NCBI GenBank assembly: GCA_040757115.1
Contig: JBFLYA010000001.1
Location: 21,130 to 85,129, forward strand
DNA length: 64,000 nt
Reading direction: 5' to 3'
Origin: a bacterium
GTDB lineage: Bacteria > UBA9089 > CG2-30-40-21 > SBAY01
Shown here: in pieces, positions 45,001 through 57,000 of the stretch
Layout: the number at the start of each line of letters is the position of its first letter
Numbering within the stretch: the stretch's first letter is position 1
Notes under the pieces: model-generated
Database searches by the model: none
What the model was told of the DNA's origin: nothing
Seen by the model: the letters and a program-made list of their open reading frames with translations, nothing else
Made by a program: the position numbers and the translations under genes

Positions 45001-48000
45001 TTTGAGGCGCCAAATCCATTACCGCTGACCGTCACTATTGAACCTACTGTGCCTGATTTAGGAGTAATCAAGATAATATTGGATTCAATACTCAATGACC
45101 CGTAACGATGTAAATCCTGGTCATCACCATGAGCACCAACCGTAGTTGTCCCATAAGGTTGCGTGTCTATTGTCCAGGTAGTGGTAAATGACCCCTCAGC
45201 ATAAGTCGAAGTTATCTGAATAGTCCTATTTGTCCCAAATTCTATCCGTATCGTCCTTGAAGCAGCATAACCATTCCCGGCAATAGTAATTATTGAACCT
45301 ACTGTTGCTGATTTAGGTGTAATCAGGATAATATTGGGTAGAACGGTTATCGTCCCTTCACAATGCAGGTTCTGGTCATCACCATGGGCTTTGACACTGG
45401 TGGTGCCATAAGGTTGGGTATCGATGGTAAATGTCGTAGTCCATGAACCCCGGGCATAGGTTGAGGTAAATTGAATAGTAGGTGTTGTCCCAAACTCTAT
45501 CCGAATCGTCCGACTTGCCCCATAACCATTACCACGAATAGTGATGATTGTTCCAACTGTGCCTTGTGTAGGTGTAATCACGATAATATTTGGCAGAATA
45601 GTTACAGTGCCCGCAGAGTTAATTATCTCTGTCCCTGTTCCTTTTCCGTAGGCAGTAAAGGTAGTAATACCATATTGTTGGGTATCTATGGTAAATGTAG
45701 TGGTGAAACTACCCTGTGCTACAGATGTAACCGTCTGAATTGTCCGACTGGTCCCAAAATCTATACGAATGCTATCCGTAGCAGAATAACCATTCCCGCT
45801 AATGGTAATCACCGTTCCTACCGAACCTTGAGTTGGAAAGATGTAAATAATATTAGGTGTGATAGTAAATGACCTGTCAAAAGCTGATTCACCAGGAATA
45901 CCTCTATCTCTACCAGTGATAGTAGTCGAGCCATAAGGTTGTGTAGTGATAGTAAAGAAAGTGGTAAATGAACCATGATGATAGGTAGAGGTAATAATTA
46001 GTGAAGGTGTAGTGCCAAAATCTATCTGAACCAGGTTGGTGGCACTATAGCCATTACCTCTAACCGTAACCAATGAACCAACACTCCCTGCCCTCGGTGT
46101 AACCAGAATAATATTTGGCTTAATGAAGAAGGTTTGAGTATATGACCCACCACTATCTATCCCGGTAGAGATAACCGTAGTTGAACCTGCTGGCTGGGTA
46201 TCGATAGTAAAGGTAGTAGTAAATGAACCGGTGTAATCAGCCGTAGTTACTGCGATAGTAAATGTCCTGCCAAAACTCACCCGAATAGTCTCACTTGCCT
46301 TGTATCCCTGTCCATTGACTGTCACCTCTTTTCCTACCGTGCCAAAAGTAGGTGTAATGGTTAATCTGCTGGTAATAGTAAATGTAGCTGAAGCATCTGG
46401 CCAGGTAAAATAGGTTCTAAGTTTATGGCCCATTGCCTTGATTGTAGTTATACCTACTGGCTGAATATTTACGGTAAACTGAGTAGTAAATGTCCCATCC
46501 TCTGTTGTAGTTATTCCCGTAGTAATACTATGGGTCGTGCCAAAATCCAGCTTAATTGTTTCGGTTGCCCCATATCCCGCACCCTCTACCGTCACTACCG
46601 TGCCTACAGAACCTGATAAGGGTGTAGTGACTAATAAACGAGGGATGATGATGAATGTGCTTGTGGCCCTAATATCAGATATTCCTATTGAATAAACGAC
46701 TACAGCAGTAGTTCCCGCCTGTTGTTGATCCACAGAAGGTATCGGTTGAATGTATGACTCACCATCTAAAGGTGCCTTGCCTCCATAGACTCCAATCTTT
46801 TTCCCAAAATCATAACGAAGATCATCATTTCGGAAATAACCATCATAATAAATTGTAATGTTAGTTCCAACAGTTCCTATTGAAGGTGACACTTCTCTAA
46901 TCCTCTGGATTATCTTAAAATCACTCTGGAGACTTCTACCACTTTGGACACCAGATACAGTAATCGTTGTGCTTCCGTAAGGTTGGGTATCTACAGTAAA
47001 GGTAGTAGCAAATGTCCCAAATCTATTAGAGGTGACTGTGGTAATCGTCCCCTTAATCCCAAATGCTACCTCTATCTTCTCTGATGCCCCATAGCCATTT
47101 CCTTGCACGGTCACAATCGTGCTTACCGTCCCAGTAACCGGTGAAACTAAAGTAAGTTTCTCTGTAATCACAAAAGTCCAGGTGCCGTGTCCCTCCCCCG
47201 TTTCCCAGTCACCATACCACGGATAGGAATTGAGCCCAATACCAACAATAGTCGTTGTTCCATAAGGTTGTTCATTTACCGTCCAACTCACTGTAAATGT
47301 CCCATCTGATGATGGAGTAGTGATTGTAATTGTTCCCGTAGTCCCAAATAATATATGCACCTGTTCATTACTCCCATAACCATTTGCCGTAATAGTAACC
47401 TTAGAACTAACGGTTCCCTCAGGAGGAGCGACATTAGTAATCTTTGGCATAATCACATATAAGAACTTCTCCGATTGACGACCAGAACCCTGACCTATAA
47501 CTACAATAGTTTTGGTCCCAAAACATTGTATATTAACATCAAAAGCAACTGTAAATGAGCCGGAAGAAGTAGCCGTAGCCCCAGTTGGATATAATTGTGC
47601 TCCAACAAATTCTGAAATACCAAATTTAACCTTTAGCGATTCTCCTCCTTGATATCCATCACCATATAATGTAACTCTACTTCCAACTGTTCCTGAGGAA
47701 GGCGTAACCTCAAAGATGCGAGGTAAGACATAAAATGTTGCCGTAGAAAAGACACCAGAAACTAAATCTATTGCCCATATAGTTGTCGTTCCTGGCTGGG
47801 TATCTACAGTAAAGGTAATCGTAATTGAACCAGAAGAAAGGGCGGTTACCGTGGTAATCGTCTCTGTTGTCCCAAACTTTATCTGCACAAGCGAACTACC
47901 ACTATAACCATTCCCATAAACGGTTACAATCGTCCCTACTGTGCCTTGGGTAGGGGTAATAGAAACGATATTAGGCAAGATAAAGAAAGAAGATGTAGCC

Positions 48001-51000
48001 GGATAATCAGAAATAAGCCCTCGGGCAATAATCGTGGTTGAACCATCGGATTGGGTATCTACCGTAAAGGTAATAGTAAATGTGCCACCATGATATGTTT
48101 CTGGATTTCTTGAGCTAGATGTTACTAAAGTAATAGTAATAACAGCACCGAATTGAATCCTTATCATTTCCCCTATCCAAAAACCGTTACCACGGATAGA
48201 TACAATACTACCAACTGTCCCTTGCATAGGTGTAGTTGAAATAATCTTAGGTAATACAAAAAATCCCCTTGTATTTCTAGCAACCACAGGACTAACATCT
48301 CTCATAATAATAGTTTTTGTCCCATATGGCCGCTCATCTATCGTAATAACTGTAGTAAAAGAACCATTTGAAGGTGAAGGATTTATTTGTATCATATACT
48401 CATTTTCATCGATTTCAATAACTACCTCCTCATTAGGATACCCTGTGCCACTGATAGTTATATTTGTTCCTACCGTTCCTCTTGTCGGCGTAAATAAGGT
48501 TATTTGCGATTTTATCATAAATGTATTAGGCGAGGTTCGAGTTGCAACCGCACCTGTATCAGACCCATAGGCCACAATATCCGTATATCCATACTTTTGC
48601 GTATCCACTGTAAATGTAGTTGTCCATGAACCGTAGTATCCAGGGCTTGTAGGGTCAGTAGAAACTAAAGTAATCGTCGCATTAGTCCCGAATTTAATCC
48701 TGACTAATTCATTTTGACCATAACCATTACCCCTTACCGTAACAACACTCCCCACCACTCCTTCTGTTGGCGTAACTAAAATAATATTTGCCGTTATACA
48801 AAAAGTGCCTTCCTCAGATAGATAAGGAGAACTATGCAACGCTTTAATAGTCTTTATTCCATAAAATTGGGTATTTACTGTAAAAGTAATTGTAAATGAA
48901 CCATAGTCAGTACTTGAACCTGTGGTAATCCCTTGCATTCCTCCCTGAGCTGGGTCACCAAAGTCAATTCTCACCGTATCACTTGCCCGATACCCATCAC
49001 CTCTTACCGTAACAATAGTCCCCACTGAACCTGAGGTAGGAGTAACAAATACAACCCTCTGTCTTATACTAAATGTCCCCCTGGCAGAAATATTATAATT
49101 TTTATCCGTATATGGGTATCCCTGGCTCTTCCATACCGCAGTTATAGAGGTTATCCCGTAAGGTTGTGTATCAACTTCAAATACTAATCTTATTAAACCC
49201 TTATTATAGTCTGATGACATACTCCTGATATGCCATTCCCACTCGTCATCAGCCCATGATGGAGATGATGCTCCTGCTGCCCCTTGCACTGTTCCAAAAT
49301 CTATCGCTATATACCCCGTAGATGGATAGCCTGTTCCTTCTACCGTTACTGAAGTCCCTACCGTCCCCGTAGTAGGTGAAACAAGAATAATATTAGGTGT
49401 AATAAAGTATGTATTCGTTGCCTGCTCATTATATCTACTACCTCTCGCCACAATAGTTGTCGTTGCATACGGTTGACTATCAACCGTAAATCTCACCGTC
49501 CATGACCCATCCACACTTGCACTTGTCAAAACTATATTTGCTATTGTCCCAAAGTTAACATTTATACTCACAGAGGTATCATATCCATTCCCATATATAG
49601 TCACATAGCTACCTACGGTCCCGCTTGTAGGCGTAACTAAAAAGATATTCGGCTGGATACGGAAGGTAGTTGTTGCGGCTGTTTCACCAAAAATCTCACC
49701 AGTTGCCCTGATAGTTGTTGTGCTAAACGGCTGAGTATCTACGGTAAATGTCAAGGTAAATGAACCATTCACCGTCGCAGAGCCTGTAGTAAATATTCCT
49801 GTAGTGCCAAACTTAAAGAGAATAGTTTCTGATAAACCATACCCATTACCAGATACTGTAACTACACTACCTACGGTTGCCGCAGTCGGTGTAACAAAGA
49901 TAATATTTGGCTGAATACTAAATATAATACTACTCGTTGCCTGCACGCTACTTCTAAGACTCTGCACGATAATAGTTGTCGTTCCATAAGGCTGGGTATT
50001 TACCGTAAAGGTAAAGGTGAAGGAACCGGTATCTGTAGTTGAACCTCTCTCTTCTATCAATATTCCTGGTGCCTGACCAAATATCAATTTGACCGTATCT
50101 GAGGCATCATACCCATTACCCGCAACAGTAACTATGCTACCTACTGTGCCTTTAGTTGGAGTAACCGTAATAATATTGGGAATAACAGTAAATGTCCCTT
50201 CATTCGTAGGTAACTCGGATACTAAACCATAAGCCCAAATAGTCTTCGTCCCATACGGTTGGGTATCCACAGTAAATTTTGTTGTAAATGTCCCACCAGA
50301 TACCTGACTGGCTGGGACGATAGTAATAGTTGTCTTATCGCCAAAAGTTATCCGCACAGACTCATTACTCTTAAACCCATCTGCCGAAACAGTAACATAA
50401 CTTCCTACACTACCTCTTGTTGGAGTAATTTGATAAATCCTTGCCTGAACCTGGAATGTAGTGGTTGCCGCCCAAATTCCATTAACATCATCATAGGCGG
50501 TAATCGTACAGGTGCCTGCCGCCTGCGTATCTACGGTAAAGGTAATCGTAAATGACCCATATTTAGTACTGCTAATGGTATTAATCGTAGGAGTCATCCC
50601 AAATCTTATCCTTATAGTCTGTGATAACCCAAATCCATTACCACTTACCGTAAGCACTGTTCCCACAGGTCCTGCTGGTTGATTCAAATAAATAATATTG
50701 GGTAATATCCTACAGGTATTAGTTGCCTGAGATTTATAGGTATTTCCTCTACCTATAATAGTTGTTATTCCATAAGGTTGTGTATCAATAGTAAAGGTAA
50801 CATTAAATGACCCTACTCCCTCAGCTACAGCAATCGTTATACTCTGTCTCGAACCAAAATCTATTCTTGTTTGCTCATTGTTGCCATAACCCCTACCCCA
50901 AATAGTTATAATTGTTCCCACAATACCCTCTGGTGGCTCAACCTTCCAGATATCAGGTAAAATAAAGAAACTTGAGTAAGCAGTAGGAGTTCCTTCACTT

Positions 51001-54000
51001 ATTGAGTCCTTGTTATGAACTGTAATGGTCGTAGTCCCATACGGCTGAGATTTATCAATCACAAAGGTAAAATAACCAGGTGTATCGGCTTTATCAACAC
51101 TCCCATCATTATTTATCCTCAGCCACACATATTTATCTATCTCATTACCAAAGTCTAAAACTGCGTTCTCATATGTGCCAGAGTGATAATAATAACCATC
51201 ACCCCACACTGTTACCGTTATGCCTACTGAACCCTGAGTTGGCGAGACCAAATAAATTCTTGGAAGTATCTTGAATGTTCGAGTGCCTATCTGTTGAGTG
51301 AGCGTCCCTTTCATTTCTACAGTCTTTGTCCCATACATTCGTCTATCTATGGTAAATGTAGTGCTAAATGACCCAAAAAGAGTAGTAGATATAGTTCCTC
51401 GTATACTGTCGGCAATTCCACCTCCACTAATTGTAATCGAAATCTCCTCACTTGCCCCATAACCATTACCTGCCACTGTAACTACTGTGGTTACAGAGCC
51501 AATGGTCGGAGTAAACAAAATTATATTTGAGTAAATCTTGAAGAAATAGTCTGATACCGTCCCATACTGTTGACTACCAAGTCCTGTAACCTTAAGTGTT
51601 GTCGTGCCATAAGGCTGGGTATTAACAGTAAATGTAGTGGAGAATGACCCTTCTGCATAGGTTGAAGTAGTTAATAAAGTAACATTAGTTCCAAAATCTA
51701 TCTGGATAAGTTCTGTGGCACCAAATCCATTCCCGGCTATGGTAACTATTGTTCCTACTGTTCCGCTTTGTGGTGAGAATAGGAATAGATTAGAGGTAAT
51801 TCCTACACTACCAATAGATTCAAAATACTCTCCATAAGTAGAACTTACTTTAACCGTATGCGTCCCAAAATGTTGGGTAGTAATAGTAAATTTAGTTGAG
51901 AAAGAACCATAAGCCGTAGAGTTAAATTCCGGAAGCGCATCTGTCCCAAAATTTATGGATATTTGTGTTGCACTACCAAATCCATTACCAGCAATAGTCA
52001 CAAAACTACCCACTGTGCCAGTTCTTGGTGACAAATAAATAATGATATTAACAATCTTGAAATAGCCGGTTGAAGTCCCTGATGCAGAAACACCCACAGC
52101 ATTAATTGTCGTTGTCCCATAAGGTTGCGTATCCGTAGTAAATGAAGTAGTAAATGTCCCACAGGCATTGGCTTGACTTACGGTTATACTCCGTTTTGTC
52201 CCAAAATCTATCCGAATAGTCTCAGAGGCACTAAAACCTTCTCCATTTATGGTTACTACTGTCCCCACTGTTCCAAAAGAAGGTGTAACAAATGTTAAAT
52301 TTGAAGTTATGGTAAGTGAAAAAGTCCCAGGAGCCTTTTGAGTGGTATCACTACCATAAGCCGTGATAGTTTTAAGACCATATCCCTGTGTATCAACCGT
52401 AAAGGTAGTTGTCCATGACCCAAAGGCTTGCGTTGAGGTCTGGGTTATGGTAGCACTTGTCCCAAAATGAATCACAATTACCTCACTTGCCCCAAATCCA
52501 TTACCCTGCACAGTAACTATTGTTCCCACTGAACCGGAAACAGGACTGACAAAAAAGATGTTAGGTAAGATGACTAACGAGGTATTTGCCTGAGTTCCTG
52601 GGCCCTTACCAGTAATTGTTGTCGTCCCATATTTTTGAGTATTAACCGTAAAATATATGACAAACCTTCCCTGCCCAAATGCACCACCACTATTACCGGT
52701 AGTTATCGTCCTGGTTGTCCCAAAATGTATAGAAATACTTTCTGCACCACCAAATCCTGTTCCTTCTACCGTTACTACCAATCCAACCGTTCCGGAAGTA
52801 GCCGTAACCCAAATATTAGGATTAATCGTAAATGATTCTGTCCCTATTCTCTTAGAATTAACCCCTGTAGCTGTTATAACTTTATCCCCTAAAGACTGTG
52901 TATTTACAGTAAAAGTCTGCGAAAATGTTCCTACATTATTCGTCGTCGCAGTAGCAATCCCTTCAGTTATTTCAAATTTAATCGGCACAGACTCCGTTGC
53001 CCCAAATCCTTCACCCTTTATGGTCACAATTGAACCTACCGTGCCTGCTCGGGGTGTAATCTCGCAAATCTTGCCTAAGACATGGAATAAGGTGGTAGCA
53101 GAAGTGCCTGTTTGTAGTCCCGTTGCCTTTACGGTTACTGTTGCCGGCTGGGTAAGGATAGTAAAGGTATAACTAAATACACCATCAATATTAGTATTGG
53201 TAGTTCCCGGGTCTGTATTCAATAAACCAAAATCTACATCCACTACCTCACTCGACCCATAGCCATTACCCTTTATCTCCACCGAAATCCCTATTGTCCC
53301 TGAAGTCGGAGTAATGGAATAAATATTAGGTCTAATGGTAATTGAACCAATTTTTTCTTCTGTTGATACATTTGTTCCTTTAACTAATATGGTTGTAGTA
53401 CCAAAAGGTTGAGTATCTATGGTAAAACTGGCAGTAAAAGTCCCATAATCAGAAATACTTGGTATCGTCAAAATCGGAGGAAAAGAAGGAGGAATTTTGG
53501 TACCAAATATTATTTGTATAGTCTCATTTCTACCATAACCATCACAAACTACAGTCACCCATGCCCCAACAGTTCCTGCATCAGGAGAGATGGAAACTAT
53601 TCTTGCTCTTATCTTAAAATAATTAATTGCCTCTCGAGCAATCTTAAAACCAGTAGTAGTAATAGTCGTTGAACCATAAGGTTGGGTATTAACTTCAAAA
53701 TTACAAGTTGATAGTAACACACCCTGTGAATTCGATAGACCCGTAGCAATAGATACTACCTCCCCAAATCCTATCTTAACATTTTCACCTGCATCATAAC
53801 CATTACCAGATATAGTAACCCTTTGCCCAATAGTTCCTTCAGATGGAGTAACATCGGTTATCTTTGGGATAATAATAAATGTTCCCTCGGTTCTTATACC
53901 AGAAGTATCTGTCCCATAAACTGTCTTTGTTCCACCTGGTTGACCAGAAGAAATAATCAGTTCCACTGTTAAAGAACCCGATGTAGCCGCCTTTTTAGTA

Positions 54001-57000
54001 TTATCAATCTGCAAACCAATAGCCAGTTGTATCACTCCAGGAGTAGGTGTAAATCCATTTCCAATAATAGTTACAACAGAACCAATAGTCCCTTGAGAGG
54101 GTGTAACTAAAATCATCTTTGGGGTTATCTTAAAGGTAGTATTCGTGGCATAAGCCCCCGCAGCTCCTGTTGCAGAGATTGTGGTCGTCCCATAAGGCTG
54201 AACATCTGTAGTAAAAACTAAACTAATGCTACCTAAATAATTGGCGGTAGTAGTGGTAATTGTCGGTGTTGACCCAAATCCAATAGCCACTAACTCTGAC
54301 GAACCATATCCATTACCAGAAACTGTAACTTGTAACCCGACTGTTCCTGATGTCGGTGTTACATCTACTATTTTTGCCAAAATAACGAAACTATTAGTTC
54401 CCCTGGTATAAATATCATTAGCTGTAATGGTATGACTCCCATAAGGTTGAACATTTACAGTCAAAGTAATACTAAAAGAACCAAATTGAGTAGAACTGCC
54501 ATAGACGGTCAATGTTGCATAGTTGCCAAAATTAATGGTTATATCCTGTGATACCCCAAATCCATTTCCAAAAAGGGTTATAGAACTACCTACGGTTCCA
54601 GATGTAGGTTCTACCTTAAAGATATTTCCACTTATGGTAAATAAACAAACATTTTCTGATGAGGGGCTACTAAGAGATACCGTAGTAGTCCCATAAGGTT
54701 GAGTATCAACGGTAAATGACTTAACAAATCCACCAGCCGCATCTGTTGAGGTAGAAGATATTGTTTTTGTCGTCCCAAAATCTATATAAACATCTACCGT
54801 TGAGGCAAAACCACTCCCCGTTACCGTAAGTATAGTTCCAACAGAACCTACAGTTGGTGAAATACTAATCTGACCCCTTATAGTATATGTCCCTTCACCA
54901 TAATGTCCTGAAGTAAGCCCATAAGCAGTAATAGTTTTGACGCCTGCATTTTGTCCTGGCACGGTCGCGGTAACACTAAATGAACCATTTGCACTACTGT
55001 ATTTTGTTGTCCAGGTGGTTGTATCACCGAAGGTTAATTTTATCAGCTCACTACTTCCAAAACCATCACCGCTCACCGTCACCTCACTCCCAACAGTCCC
55101 TATTTGAGGAGTTATCAGCCAGATTCTACCTGTAACTATAAAAGTAGTAGTTCCTATTATACCTGATGCACCTGTTGCTTTAACTGTAGTAGTAGCCGCT
55201 TGAACATCAGCGGTAAAAGTAATAGTAAAAGTTCCATAGTTATTCATTTGTGATACCGGAATATTTGCTCGTTGTATGCTTGTGCCAAAATCAATGCTTA
55301 TAGATTCGTTGTCATCGAACTTCCCAAATCCTTCGCCATCCAAACTAATAGTTGTTCCCACCGTCCCGGAAGTAGGTGTAATAATAATTTTTGGCAGTAT
55401 CTTAAAAGTAGTAGATGCAGTCGCTACATTTCCTTCTACTCTTACCTCCGTCGTAGGTGTTCCTGGTTGAGTGACAGTTGTGAAGGTAGTAGCGAAAGTC
55501 CCCTTACCACTTGTAGTAACACTTCCTACCCAAATCCCACCAAACTTAACATTTACTACCTCTGTGGCACCAAAACCATTCCCCGAAATTGCAACCTGAA
55601 TACCTATTGTTCCGGTACCAGGTTCAATAGAAAGTATATTTCCTCTAATAGTAAATGTAGAAGTAGCTATGTGTCCATCCGGAGGAGAGTTCATCCCTCG
55701 AATCTTAATTATTCTCATTCCAAATGGATATGTCAGAATTTGTTGCGTGTATCCAAATGACCCATCTGCAAGTGTATCGTATTGCCCAACTTCACTCTCC
55801 TCTTCAAACTGACTAAAATAATACTCCAAAGATTTAAGACCATTCCCGTAAACATTTACTGTAATTCCCACAGTCCCATAATTGGGTGAGACTTTATATA
55901 TATTGGCAATGATATTAAATTCCTTATTTATTGATGACACCATTGACATATTTCCAATGGCAGTAATCGTAGTTCCCTGCATTCGATTAGATGCCTGGGT
56001 ATTAACCGTAAATGATAGACAAAAAGTTCCTCCCTCACCAGTGGTAACAAAAGTAATGCTTGTATGGTTACCAAATTCTATCCGCACACTTTCTAAACCC
56101 TGAAAACCATTACCATATACAGTTACCCAACTTCCAACTGTTCCTCTTGTTGGAGTAACTAAATAAATACCGCCAATGAGACAAAAAGCTGTATTAGTAT
56201 ATGCATAGGCACCCGTAGGTCCTGTAATTTTAATCGTAGTTGTCCCATAAGGTTGAGTATCTACTGTAAATACTGCTGTGATACTTCCAGAATTAGCAGA
56301 CTGGAATGTTAACCCCATCGAATGGTCTAATTGCCCAAATTTAATTTCTATATTTGTTCTACTTGCTTCAAACCCTGTTGCCTGAACTGTGACCAGAGAA
56401 CCTATAGTTCCTCTCGAAGGAGTAACATAAGTAATATATGGTGAAATTCTGTAAGTAGTAGTAGCCGCAGTAATCCCTGAATAATCCACTACTGTAGCTG
56501 TTATAGTTGTTGTCCCATAAGGATGACTTAGATTTGTTTCTGCATTACTAAATACAATACTAAATGTTCCTGCTGAATTGGCGGATTGAGTAGCATAGGA
56601 AAGAATCGCTGTCCCAAAGGTAATTACAATCTCTCTACCAGCAATAAACCCTTCACCTTCTACGGTTAGTACACTACCTACTATACCCGAAGCAGGATTA
56701 ACATAAATAATCCGTTGATTAACCAGGAATGTCTTTTCAGGTTGAGTACCAGACTGCATCCCTCTGGCTTTAACCGTAGTAGTGGCTGGCTGTTGAACTA
56801 CTGTAAAGGTGACAGTGAATGAACCGTTAACATTTGTGGTCGTGCAGGTAATCGTCTTTACCTCACCAAAATCTATTTCTACTGATTCACTTACCTTAAA
56901 ACCATTACCATAAACAGTTATTACCTCTCCAACATAAGCACTGGTAGGAATAATCTGCCAAATATTACCTGTTATCTTAAATCGCGTGGTGTCTGTAGCA

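Noticed and set aside
52657-53172. Forward-strand ORF of 171 aa with recurring VVPKS, NPLPxTVT and VPTVPSVG motifs, like many others every 260 nt
   Set aside because: These are antisense shadows of the TIG repeat. They recur with the same period, lie opposite the FGTT/GNGY/GTVG codons, and break wherever the unit varies. The minus frame is continuous through all of them.
55272-55760. Forward-strand ORF of 162 aa rich in Cys, Ser, Arg and Asn
   Set aside because: Its composition is that of an out-of-frame reading of the TIG repeat, and it has no family-like motif. The same type of sequence appears in other + strand ORFs, such as 14,547-14,996 and 32,829-33,281.
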